A program made the translations under genes and the position numbers. This document shows positions 24,119 through 35,800 of a stretch of DNA of 64,000 bases, piece after piece. The stretch is from Amyelois transitella (taxonomy: Eukaryota > Arthropoda > Insecta > Lepidoptera > Pyralidae), in contig NC_083509.1 in NCBI RefSeq assembly GCF_032362555.1, positions 5,727,001-5,791,000 of the forward strand, written 5' to 3'. How positions within the stretch are numbered: the first letter of the stretch is position 1; the number at the start of each line of letters is the position of its first letter. The notes beneath the pieces were generated by a model. That model saw nothing but the letters and a program-made list of their open reading frames with translations. It ran no database searches and was not told where the DNA came from.

Positions 24119-25070
24119 TTAATACAGACTTGTTTTTTTCATGATTCGCAAGAACTCTTCTTGGTTAATTTCCCCATCTCCATCTCTGTCAGCTTCATCA
24201 ATCATTTCATGAAGTTCTTCATCTGTTAAATTTTCACCAAGTTCTTTAGCCACTCGTTTGAGATTTTTAAATGAAATTTTACCTGTAAATTTAATAATTT
24301 TTTTATACAAATGTGGATGTATTCCACATTTGTATAAAACCACCATCACTCTTATATGACTTACAAGTCTTCTTATCATATAAGAGTGATGGTGGTGTCT
24401 TGTTATATTTTGGTCTTTAAATCGCAAAGAGCTAGCAACATGTCCCTATTTGAATCTCAATTCTATCATTAAGCCAAACAGCTGAATGTGTCTATCTGCC
24501 TTTTTGAGACTTTTGGCTCTGTCTACCCCACAAGGGATATAGACGTCATTCTATTTTTGTAAGATTTATCTTTTCAAAATATAACAACAAATTTTTCAAC
24601 ACTTACCTGTTTCATCATCATCAAAAAGTTTAAATGCTTTCATTATTTCTTCCTTTGTATCTTTTTCAGCCATTTTCACAGTCATCAAATCGAGGAAATC
24701 TTGGAATGATACTTTTCCATCACCTTTATCTATTTCAGCAATCATCTTTTTTATCTCCTCTTTCTTAGGTTCAAAACCAAGCGCTCTTATGGCCACCTTG
24801 AGCTCCTTAGTATCAATTTTACCTGTGTTTTCAGTATCAAACAAATCAAAGGCTTCTTTTATATCTCGTCTCTGTTCCTCCGATAATTCGAACTTGGGGC
24901 CAGATTTTTTTCGTACTCCGCCAGTGGGAGCATTATTGGAACTTATGGCTTTCTTTTGTGTAGCAACAGTGGTGGCCTGTTAAAAAGAAACAATAAAATT
25001 TATTAAGACTAATTCCAAATACAAAACTGAGGTACAAACTATTATTTTGATGTAGGTATTCTCTTACCAT
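24119..25070 (-). CDS. Centrin (caltractin), EF-hand protein
   Basis: Coding exons are 25068-25070 (ATG only, directly followed by GTAAGAG), 24607-24976 and 24119-24282. They total 537 nt and encode 178 aa. Centrins are calcium-binding proteins of centrioles, basal bodies and, in many eukaryotes, the XPC repair and TREX-2 complexes. Four EF-hands are visible. Loop 1 is [12 protein letters not shown] (48-59). Loop 2 is [11 protein letters not shown] (84-94), one residue shorter than the canonical 12. Loop 3 is [12 protein letters not shown] (120-131, Asn at position 12 as in vertebrate centrins). Loop 4 is [12 protein letters not shown] (156-167). The C-terminus ends KKTSLY, a centrin hallmark. 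The N-terminal ~29 residues are basic and disordered. Intron 2 carries a minus-oriented repeat A fragment and a double hairpin. Confidence 0.95.
24301..24396. repeat. Back-to-back double hairpin in centrin intron 2
   Basis: Hairpin 1: perfect 17-bp arms at 24301-24317 and 24323-24339, 5-nt loop. Hairpin 2: perfect 21-bp arms at 24339-24359 and 24376-24396, 16-nt loop. They share base 24339. The pair starts about 19 nt upstream (in transcript sense) of the last-exon acceptor at 24283, so a folded transcript would place structure next to the splice site. The layout is the same as at 15356-15466, with unrelated sequence. Confidence 0.93.
24450..24548 (-). repeat. Repeat A fragment in centrin intron 2
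   Basis: 'aatctcaattctatcattaa', 'gccaaacagctgaatgtg', 'ttggctctgtctacccca' and 'caagggatatagacgt' are the reverse complement of the repeat A start. It lies wholly in the intron and is close to the 5' splice site at 24606. Confidence 0.8.
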
Positions 25071-25555
25071 GACCTATACTTTTTTTTTACTTATAGCAAA
25101 TTATATCAAAAAATGGGGCAAGAAAAATAACTGCAACTTTGTTAGTAATTCTTTTCTTTCTTAATTCTAATCACAGCTTTATCGATCAATCGGAAATTCA
25201 ACAAACAAAATTCATTGGACTGGATTTGAAACAAATCCTTGTCTGTGTTAACTTGCCAATTGCCATGCCTCACTGTCAGTCATCTCTCACTGTCATTGAT
25301 TTCAGAAAGCATAGACTAAACAAAGGACTAAACTCATGTTAAGGCGGCTGTTATAAACCATTCGATTTGCTCTTTTAATTTTTTTATTTAGATACCTACA
25401 CATAAACTACTATGCTCATCCTCTTCATTTTGAGCATGCCCCACAGTTTGATAAATATTTCTTTATATTTATGCCTGTGTCATTCTCTATATTTTTAAAA
25501 GCTTATACATATTTACCAAATAAAAGTCTTCGGTTTTATTGAATTCATCCATATA
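25071..25555. other. Upstream region of centrin gene
   Basis: No separate gene recognised. The centrin start codon is at 25070, so its promoter and 5' UTR should be here. I can name no TATA box or initiator with confidence. The open frame 25139-25342 shows no coding signature. Confidence 0.4.
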
Positions 25556-26468
25556 CCGGCAGAGTCGTATGACTTTGGCCCTTATACCCAAACTTGGAAA
25601 AAGTTTGATCTTCCCGCCACATCATTCTCAGAGACTAGGGCTTAAAAGTAAACGTCATAATCAATAGATGGCGTTGTTGTAACGCAGTGGGTTAAACAGT
25701 GTTTAGCACTGTCGGACTTTGTTCTGATTAGTTACTGTAGCCCGATTAAAATTTGACGAGTTTAATTTTCGTTAAAATATTACAGTGCAAACTTTCTCAA
25801 CAAAAAATTATTTTATGGTGAGATTATGTTTAAATTTTTGTTTTAAATCTATCTAGATCTATCTAGAGTTTTCATTGTTTGTAACTTATTTGGAAAATAT
25901 GTATATATATGTATATTCTTGCTAGTCATGCTGTGGTATGTGTTCCTTACTTAGTTCTACGAAAATTGACCTAGCAAAATAAAGAAAAGTTGATTTATTT
26001 AATGAAAATTAGTTTTTGTTGCCTTTTGAAACATTTCTGAATGTTTACTTTGTCCGAACGATAAATAAACTTACGATTACTGGACAAAAAAAGGAGCGGG
26101 CTAATGTCACCCGGTTCTAAGTAAAACTTTGGCCCAAAGTTAGACAGAGCCTTATATGCTGCTAATTTAAAATATATGTATATTATTCCGACGCCTTAAG
26201 AGGTAGAATATGTGTTCACAGAAACTGTACCTAAATACTAAGACCAACATTGTAACCATATTCGAGGAATAAATGATTATGAATTAAAAAAAATATATGT
26301 ATGAAAACTTATACGTAACTTATATATTTTATATATACAGCTTCCTTGTATTCCTAGTGATGTGCCAAAACTATTTATATAAACATATAGGTAGTTGAAA
26401 CCGTCGTAAATATGATACAAAAATAAAAATGTTGTCGAATATTGGGTCAAAGTCATACGACTCTACGG
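25556..26468. mobile_element. Non-autonomous TIR transposon flanked by TA (Tc1/mariner type)
   Basis: The ends are inverted repeats of about 25 bp: the left reads CCGGCAGAGTCGTATGAC and the right, reverse complemented, CCGTAGAGTCGTATGAC. They share 17 identical bases in a row (AGAGTCGTATGACTTTG). Both sides are flanked by TA (25554-25555 and 26469-26470), the duplication made by Tc1/mariner transposases. The 913-bp interior has no transposase frame, so it depended on an autonomous partner. Family assignment beyond 'TA-duplicating' is inference. Confidence 0.75.
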
Positions 26469-27280
26469 TATGGTGTTTCTAAATTCTTCGAGAAATACTC
26501 CTAATCAAGTTCTTGTTTTATTGAAAAACAATAATAATAATCATCATTTTCTAATTGAAAGGTAAATAGGTAACACAAGAACTTTTTTAGTACTTTGTTC
26601 ACTGACTTAATACATAACCTAAAAAATTAATAACAAAAAAACCACTTTCTGTACTGTAGGTATGTTGTTAACTAAGTAAGTTTACATCAAAGTGATCTTC
26701 GAAAAATACATTTGAGTTAAAGTCGATAAAGATTCTAGATCCCTTTGAGCAAGTTTTAGCCATGTGTTACGTATATGTGTTTTACTAGACACTCGAATCT
26801 AAAGAAGAAAGTTTATTTTACTTCCTAAACTGTGCAGTTCTCGATGCACCTGCTAGGTACTTTTGCTTACTTTAATCACCCGTCAATTTTTTTTTATAAT
26901 TATCAATAAATAAGATAAATGATAGGTATTAAATATTGAAGCTTACAGCAGTAAGTTTTTTATCTTATGTATTTTACATTTTAAGAAGTAAAAGGGTTGA
27001 CGTGCAGGGCAGATGCCTGCCAGTTTTGGCCTTAGTGTCATATGAATCATCACAACAAATTTCTAGCCTTACAGGAAGACCGTTACCTACTCGGAGGGTT
27101 CACTAGCTTTCCAACTAATAGTAATAATTTCTTTGGTTTATTGGAACAAATATTAACTCTTTAAGACCTGTAGGAAGTATAGTTATTAAGTAATTAATTC
27201 CTACAGAAGATAGAAGGAGAAAAGAGGAGAAAATAATCAGTTTAAAATCACTATATTATTTATTATTCAACATATAAATT
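26469..27280. other. Non-coding spacer
   Basis: AT-rich. No gene or named repeat recognised between the TIR transposon and the Gypsy relic. Confidence 0.4.
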
Positions 27281-27283
27281 CAG

Positions 27284-27320
27284 AATCTTCGACAATAAAA
27301 ATTATTTATTGTTGAAGATT
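27284..27320. repeat. Short inverted repeat, 16-bp arms
   Basis: Arms 27284-27299 and 27305-27320 are reverse complements with one mismatch and a 5-nt loop. It lies just outside the 3' limit of the Gypsy-derived coding sequence. Confidence 0.7.
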
Positions 27321-27339
27321 ATCGAAAAATTCTCCTGGG

Positions 27340-28417
27340 AGAGGAAGTGGTTCACCGTACATTAGCTCGGCCGATGAAGTGCGGAGATCCTCTTTGAACG
27401 CGCTTCTGATGCCAAGAAGCACAAGTGGTAAAGTCTCCGTCCAATTAAAACTCGCGTGGCAGGTTATAGCTGCCTTCAGCTAACGATGGAAACGCTTAAC
27501 CAAGCCGTTGCATTGTGGGTGATAGGCCGTAGTCTTTCGATGATCGAAACCACAGTTGCTGGAATGGCTCTGAAGTAAACTGTCTTCCGCGGTCGGTACA
27601 GATCTCGACGGGACAACCATAATGGGATACCCAACAAGCGAGGAACGCTTTAGCCACTGTCTCGGCGGTGACGTCGGTAATCATCACAGCTTCAGGCCAT
27701 CGCGTGAAACGATCGACAAGCGTGAGACAGTACCGATATTCACCATCGGGAGGTAATGGGCCAACAAGATCCAAATGAACATGCTTGAACCGGGCTGAAG
27801 GTAAATCAAGCGTACCAATTGGTGACGCGACATGTCTGTTTACCTTCGCGTGTTGGCACGCTAAACATCTCTCGGCAGTTTTTACGCATCAGTGGCCAGA
27901 CAAAGCGTTGAGCAACGAGCTTGGCTGTAGCGTTAGCACCGTGGTGGCTAAGTGCATGTAGGCTATTAAAAACTTGATAACGAAGCTGCTTCGGGACGAA
28001 AGGTCTGGTGTCGGCGTACTGACGTCGCAGTACAGTTCAGAACGACTTTCAGGTAAGGTCATATTCTTCAGACGCAGCGAGTTGTTGTCTTGAAGATATT
28101 CGGATAGCTCAGGATCCGAAGCTTGGAGCTTAGCCATGACTTCAAGATCAACAGGTGCCTGCAGTTCACTTATTCTGGAAAGTGTGTCAGCGACGACGAT
28201 ATCCTTGCCAGAAATATGACGCACATCGGTAGTGAACTGAGAGATAAAATCGAGGTGTCTAAACTGACGCGGCGAACAGTCACTTTTCCTCTCATGGAAA
28301 GCGTAACAGAGGGGCTTATGGTCAGTATAGACTGTAAAATTTGTGGCTTCCAACATGTGACGAAAATACTTAATACTCTCATATATAGCAAGAAGCTCAC
28401 GATCGCACTTGTAATTT
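27340..28417 (-). pseudogene. Ty3/Gypsy retrotransposon relic: RNase H and integrase part
   Basis: Reading on the minus strand, the first block (about 28417-27900) is retrotransposon RNase H (YKCDRELLAIYESIKYF, TVYTDHKPL, ADTLSR). The second (27774-27496) is an integrase core (DLVGPLPP, YCLTLVDRFTRWPEA, CTDRGRQF). These encode the usual Gypsy order RT-RNase H-integrase, but the reverse transcriptase, gag and most of the integrase C-terminus are absent. Frames are interrupted between the blocks (around 27780-27900) and downstream of 27496, so this is a dead copy. No LTR is recognised. Confidence 0.85.
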
Positions 28418-28690
28418 GAACTTTTTGATAGACACCGGAAGTGACATATGTGTGTATCCAATTTCCGCGAATCGAGAACTTAGATGTAAGACTGATTACC
28501 AGCTCAGTGCTGCCAATGGTTCGGCTATTGATACATATGGCTATATACAGCTTAATTTAAATTAAGGTTTACGTCGAAATTTTCCGTGGCGATTTGTTGT
28601 CGCTGATGTCACTAGAGCTATAATTGGTGTAGATTTCTTAGCTTTTTATAAAATTATTGTTGATATCAGCAAACAAAAATTGCTTACAAG
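28418..28690 (+). pseudogene. Retropepsin (aspartic protease) fragment, opposite orientation
   Basis: The plus strand encodes FLIDTGSDICVYP, the Asp-Thr-Gly active site of a Ty3/Gypsy-type protease. Further family-like sequence follows (AANGSAI, then RFVVADVTRAIIGVDFL). One in-frame stop lies at about 28559. It begins directly where the minus-strand RNase H begins, so protease and RNase H are joined head to head. In an intact element they face the same way with the reverse transcriptase between. Confidence 0.75.
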
Positions 28691-29836
28691 ACCTATTTTA
28701 AAAAAGTCAACTAGCCTATTGCAAAGTGTGTAGAGCTCTATATAGACACAATTTATGCCGTCTGACCCAGATCTATTTCCAGATCCCAGTAGTCCCATAG
28801 CGAGACAATTTTATGCCTGTGGTCCCATGACACAAGTGACATTAACAAAATCTTTTCAGTCACACAACCATAGGATATTTCTCGATAGAAATATTGAGAT
28901 AATCTTAGTGATGTTAGAGATTACTGAGACGGAATTTTGTTGTGCCATTTATGATTGTAAGATTTGTCAAGCATGCACGGCATCAGAAAATTAAAAACAA
29001 ATTATTTTTAAGAAAACTATATTTTCTTACTTTCGCTTACAGCTAAAACCAAACTAAAGCTTAATATTAAAAACAAGATTTTTACAGTAGAAATACTACT
29101 TATTTGACATATTGTAACTTATTTCATTCACTCTCAGTAAATAATGGTAAATAACAATAATTAAAAAAAACATTCATCTGGTTTATTCATAATCTTTTTC
29201 ATAATCGCTGTGATTTTATCTATAACATGTGAATTTTATCTATAACGCCACCTTTTATTCTGTATCCTAAGTAAAAAAATGTTTTATATCATGGATTCAT
29301 GAGATAGAAAAGGGCCAAATTTTAACTAAAAACTAGAGGGCGGCGAAATAGTTCTATGATACTATAAAACCTAATTTTAAACAGCTTACATCAAAGTTAA
29401 TCTTCATTAAATAAAGAAAAACAAGTGGACGTAAGACAGCTCTTATACTGGAAACATATTGCTTTACGCGTAGATTATAAAAAGTTAGGCATGGATTTCA
29501 TTATAGACGATGGTTTTGCCTTGCAATCTGTCACTTTTATACAAAATGTGCCTTCTAGTTTATTACAAATCTCATTGTGATTGTATAAAATGATGAACTG
29601 TCGCTTGCAGAGAAACTTGACTCCTGTCGTGTTGGTGGAGGAGACACGTTTCTCTTCATGCGACTGTACTGTGAGCATCATGTAAATCTGACACTCTTTC
29701 ACCGTCTTATTTGGATCGGACTTGTACTACTAACACCACAAACCTCAGACCAGCTAATAACTCGACAATGTTCCTGTCAAATCAACCGTCAAGCTATCTG
29801 AGGGGTGAGGAATCAGTCTTTATGCGATCGCTTATG
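28691..29836 (-). other. SREBP 3' UTR and downstream spacer
   Basis: The SREBP stop codon is at 29837-29839, so sequence to its left is 3' UTR in minus sense. A possible poly(A) signal (TTTATT on plus, AATAAA on minus) lies at about 29182. Where transcription really ends is unknown. Open frames at 28755 and 29475 have no coding signature. Confidence 0.45.
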
Positions 29837-32800
29837 TCAGGGTGCCGCCGGGAGAGAGCCGAACGACTTCATGAGATGGTAGCAGTGCGGCAGGCGGCTG
29901 CGGTGGCCGATGCGCTGCAGAGTGGCCGCCGCCTGCGCCAGCATGCCCGCGCGCTCGCCCGGCGCCGCCAGCACGGGGCGCGGCAGGTGCTTGCACGCCA
30001 TGTACAGAGCTACCGCGCGCTCGCCTTCGCCGCCACCGCCTTCAACTACGCGCTCTGGAATATAGACAGAGCCAACAGTCTTGAAAATACTGAAAGACCA
30101 CGTAGAAAATTCTTCTCTCAACTTCCTTCAAAAGGTTTTAAGGATCCAGCTGTGCGCCTGGAATACACTTCCGTGGATAAAGAATACCAGTATCCTATGT
30201 GTTATTCCAGTTTACCAATACTATACTCGTGTTCAGTTTAAATTTCATCAAAATCTGTCCAGTAGATATTGCGTAAGAGTAACAAACACAACAAACAAAC
30301 ACCCGCACAACCTTACAAACATTCGCATTTATAATTTGAAGTGATAAAATTTACTTCACGCTATATTTATATTGGTAGCAAGCAAAGAAAATTATTACCT
30401 TTCCCACAGATAATAGAAGAACGATTGAAGCGCGGACGCAGACTGCCGTCCAATAGTTGTTGAGTGCGTCGCGGCGCCGCGCCCGCCATCATGCGGCACA
30501 CCGCAGAGTGAAGGAACACGCGCGATGTCACCCACTGAAATAAAAAATAATAATTGTCAATTTCCAGTACGCTCTTTTGTTTTCGTAATTTTTATCATGT
30601 GTAATGGTATCCGCAGGAATGTAGTAGGCACAAAATAAAATGCTATACAAGTCATAATTACAAACAAATCAAATGAAAAAATAGTAAGTATATTCCCGAT
30701 CGATAATTATTGACTTCCTTCTATTAATGAACGAAAATACTGTATCAATGCTTGGAACAATAATTTGAACCCGAAGTTCAGGTTAAATATCAAACAGATG
30801 CCACCTTTCTTTTTTTATAATATATTTGAGTACGTTTGACCCGAATCTGCCTGGTGGTAAGCAAAATGACGCCTAAGGTGGTGCACGCAAGCTCAAATAG
30901 TGCCTATACACTCTTTCCTTGGAATGCAGTGATACTCTGATAATATTTCACATTTGAGACGTATGTTTGTTTAACAAGTGTTGGAAAAATTTACATACCG
31001 GCAAGTTTTGCGAAAGGCGTCGTAGTGAATGCAAGTCAGTCTGGAATGCGCGAAGTTGTTCGGGCGGCGCTGGGCCGCTTTTAGAGGCGGCTTCCCATAC
31101 GCCCGCGCGGACTTCTAGCACCCAATCGCAGCATAGAACCTGCATCAGCTGCACAAATAACTTGTATTGTACTAAAATGTCATTACTTTAAAGTAAACAA
31201 CATAATTATATAAATAAGTTTTTTAAAGAAATAAAAAGTTTTAAGTGGTTCCTTAAGTTATGTAATGCACATGTACAAATTTCAAATAAACATCTCTTAG
31301 AAGTCATTAGACATAAAAGTCTAATGACTTCTAAGAGATGTTTGTAGAGAATCTAAAGTATCGTATTTAAATTGGAAAGACCTATTTTTGTTTCAGTGCA
31401 TTCTTCGTTTTTAACACCTAAATCACAAGATGATTAAAATTTTTAAACAAAAATAAACAATTGAAGCCAATTTCCCCGAAATTGTCAACAGATGGCGTTA
31501 TGTATGCAAAAAGGATAAATAGTGCAAAGTACTTATTTTATTTTCTAAATGTAATGAGGTTTAAACGTTAAAAATTAATTTATTCGATAAAAAACTATTT
31601 TGAAAGCCATATTTATAAATTGATCAATAATCCAGGACGCAAATCTTATTTTTAGGGATAAAATTCTAAATCGCGCAAGACATTTTTTTTAATCTGCTAA
31701 CTATATATACGGCAAAAGGAATGTTGTATAAGGGAGTCCGTTTCCATGCAGCAAGAGTGGTTTTCCGAGCAGAGCCCTTCTAAATCTGCCGGGCTGTGAT
31801 CGCCAAGCAGCTGGGAGAAATTCCCACTGAAATGTGCGAGCAGTCAGTTTGAGCGGTTGCTTGCGATCGAGCTGTCCAAATAAGCTGGGGAGTAAATTGA
31901 TTGGTAGTGGGAACAGTGTTTCCAATTAACAATCAATACGGGCTGTATAGAAGATTTGACTCCTTTTTATATGATGAATTAAAATTTGATTTTGATGAAA
32001 TGAAGTTCTGAACTTTCCTAATACTAAATCTGGCATTTTCAATAGTGCTCGTCATTTTAGAAAATTTACAAAATTAACAACTATCTATCCAAAAAAATCA
32101 AGGATGAAATTTATGTTTCAGCTGTACATTTTTGGATTCATGCCTCAGCTACCTTAGAATACATGAATTTCACTATGAAATAAAATTAATAAAAAAAAAA
32201 CCATTAGTTTAGAAATCTTCCATGCGACGTCAGTTACTAAAGCGAGATTTGCCTTGTAGTGATATTGCACGAACTTTAAAAACAGGTGCAATGCAACTAC
32301 AATGCACTCACGCAATAGTCAAGTCTTCATGCTTCTTCAATGCTACCAGGCATGCTAAATAAAACAAAAACAATAAAAATTTTAAGCTAAATAAAAAAAA
32401 ACAACAATATATAAAGCAAAATGGCAAACAACAAAGAGGAAATAAGAGACATAACAGGTATTACCGTACCTTTTTCTATAAACTGCTGCATAAAGACAGC
32501 AATTTTTTGGAACAAATAAAGTTATTTCTCCTACAGTGGGTCACAAAGAAAGCCTTAAAAACACATCAAAAACGATACATGAAAATACATACCATCATAA
32601 GCTGAGTTGGTTTCCGACAACAGTAATACGCCAGGGAGTCTGCTAACTTGGTTCCAGCCATATCACACACCTGGATATATTTTTATTTACATGAGAATCT
32701 GACAACACATAGATTGTTCAAAGACTTATCAGATGAAGACGTAATTTGTAAATACAAAGTACATATGTTTATTGTTGATATTCACTAGTATGTAAAGTCA

Positions 32801-35800
32801 TTAGTCATACTACCACATAAGAAATTGATCAACACTTGCAAATAGTAACATTGATTTTAGTGAATATACATATATCCCAACCTAAAATATGCAATGTTCA
32901 TGAATCGACGTTCGAGTTTGATTGATTTGATAACCAATGCTATTACGGTGAGAGAAAACATCATGAAGAAAACTGCACATTCAGGCAAATAGATGTGGCA
33001 CCGTGATCTAATATGGGTTAAGTTCCTCTGCAAAGTTTGCCGAGTTCAGGTGGGAGAAGCTTCGTGTAAAACCTGAATTACCCAATTCAGGATCCTGGTG
33101 CACCTCGGCGGACCCGGGCTCCTCGCCAGAGAGGTAACAGTGCAACCGAGACTTCGCTTAATAACGACTAATGATATTGAATTCTGGAGTGTAAGCAACT
33201 TGAAGTCATAAAGAATTAAAAATAGGTACGAACCTTGAGTATGGTCTCCGACGTCCTCTCAATAGCGTTATCATCTCGACACTGTGCGAGGCTCAACAGG
33301 CCGCGTCTGCTTTTGTATGCCATGTGCAGAGCCCTACAAATAATGGTACAATAGCTATATTTTGTTTATACCGCAAAGACAATAGTTATTAATATGATAA
33401 CTATAAACTGCGCTCTGTGTTTAACAAACATCGCGACTAGCATTTCTAATCGACAGCTGTGAGGAGAACGAGACATATAGACAAATGTATTTTGGAACAG
33501 ATGAATTTTGCCAGTGGTGTGTGATAGCCAATGCTGGAAAGACAGTGGTACGTAATCAAAGTGTTAAATTAAACTATTAAAATTTATCACTAACACTTTA
33601 ATTTCTTTTTTAATCAAATTTTGTTTGATTGTTAAAAAAATAATTGGTTTACTGTATATTTTTATCTGAGAATTTGTCTCTCAACATCTAAGTGACGTAA
33701 TCACATTGCATTGTTTGCAAAACCGAAACCACTTTACGAATTTTGCTGAAATTTGGCCTTACCCTGGAAGTGGATCTTCGCAATTAACCAACGCTTCAGG
33801 CAGCACATTAAGTCTATCCCCGATTTCGGCGGCTTTTTTGGTGTCTGCCAACAGCCAAGTTGCAGCCACGCCTACGATATTCGCCCACCACTCCATTACA
33901 GGATCCCAACAACCTGAAACACAGTTTTTATACTTATATAATTACAATAAGTTTTTTCCGCCAACTTTTTGTAAAATTTAATATTATTTTTGGTGTTCAT
34001 TATCTTTGCTTTGTTTGAGCAAGTTACCACTAACTACAAATTAAATATCTGCAATACTTTCTTCAGGAAATGGTCAGATAAATTGTCTTGACTTCTCATT
34101 GCATATATTACATACATACAAACATATAGTCACGTCTATATCCCTTGCGGGGTCGACAGAGCCAACAGTCTCGAAAAGACTGAAACGCCACGTTCAGCTG
34201 TTTGGCTTCTTTCATGATGGCTATGTTCATGATGGAATTGAGATTTAAATAGTGCCAGGTCGCTAGCCCATCGCCTACAAGAGGGGTCCCAAGTTCATAA
34301 GCCTATTTCTTAGTCGATTATTATGATATCCATGGAAAAGATATGGAGTGGCTCTATTCTAAAGTGCCGGAAACCGGCAGTTACATTATTAATACATGTT
34401 TTTTTATTAATAAAAGAAATTACCGGTATGATGCGGTGCGTCAGTGGAAACGTCATCAGTTATAAGTTTGACGAGTTCCAACACGTCACGGGTGTTGCTA
34501 CGCTCGTCCGCGCACAGCAACATTTGAAGGCTCTTTTGAAGGAGTTCTAAATGATAAGCCTAAAAATTAAGGAGACAGACAAATGGTTAGATCGAGACAT
34601 TGATAGCTATAAATCACGGCTAATTTTACATTTTCTTAATTTTTTTATACTGTATAGTTTTATATTTTCTGAAGTAAAAAATGTTGTTCAGTCTGATTAG
34701 CATCTTTTGGTGAGGTATAAAAATCGAAGACCTGGAGCAACTGATACAGCAGCATGATGGTCCAGCTAAACTATAAAAAAATATAGAAATGTCACCTTAA
34801 CAAAACTCGTTCAGCCACGCGAACAAAGTCGTAGGCATCAGCTAATTTACACAGATAGTAAGTACCTGGTTGACCGAGCCGTACTCGATGAATATCAGAA
34901 AAACATAGTAAAAATTGATTTTGATCACCCGGGTAATTTGCCATTAGATGATTTCAGGACACAAAGTTCTGGAATTTGATCATACAGGTGACCAAAGTGG
35001 AATAAACCGATAACGCGGAACACACCCTCATAGCATAGGCCAGCGGGTCGACGGGGTCGGGCAGGCGGCAGAACGTTGCGGCGGACGCGTGCGCGCGCTC
35101 GTAGCTCCAGCGCCGGCCGCGCGCGAAGGCCGCGCCGCGCGCGCCGCTCGCCCAGCGCAGGCGCACGGGCGGTTGTTGCCACCACTCCGTGCAAGTGATG
35201 CGCACGCGGCGGAGGTAGTACCTTCAAATGCCGTACAATTTTTATATTTATTTATTTTGTGTCATGCCAGTGTAGGATTATGTAAGGAATCTACATAACA
35301 TTTATGGAACATAATGAATTACATTAACTTCTACTAAGGTTATAGAGAGCGTCCGCGGTTCCGCCCGTGTAACCCTTTAAATTTCGTTATCTTCCGTTCC
35401 CGAAGGAATTTCCAAAAATACTTTCTTAGCTAACGTCCTTCAGACGCAATATACTTTTCTGCCGAATTTCATACTTATCGGCCTAGTAGTTTTCGAAATA
35501 TCGTGATGAGCGAGTACAGGAGTGAACGCTTTTCGCATTAATATTTCATATTTATATATTTAGATGGAAGATAGATAGGGCCTCTGCTGAAGAAGTCTCA
35601 CCGTGTTTCTTAAATAAAGACAAATTCACTTAAAGGTGCATATTTAATTAAAAACAAATAACAACTTTCTATTTAAAAGTATATAGAGTCTATAATTTTA
35701 AATAGGTTGTTATTTATTAGACAGAAAATCAATGCAAATCAATAGACATTATTTAAATGTAATTTTTTTTCTCATTCTAGACCGGCGATAAAAACCTGCA

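Noticed and set aside
29711..30241. 176-codon plus-strand frame rich in Arg/Ala
   Set aside because: It is antisense to the last SREBP exon (29837-30054), whose GC-rich codons keep the opposite strand open. It then runs into repeat A. No independent support.
31288..31343. microRNA precursor
   Set aside because: Pairing is perfect over 25 bp with a 6-nt loop and there is no longer imperfect stem. Inverted repeats of the same geometry occur elsewhere, so a mutational origin is more likely.
35026..35298. Plus-strand Arg/Ala-rich frame
   Set aside because: Antisense to SREBP exon 9 (35026-35221), whose phase and motif continuity are clear.
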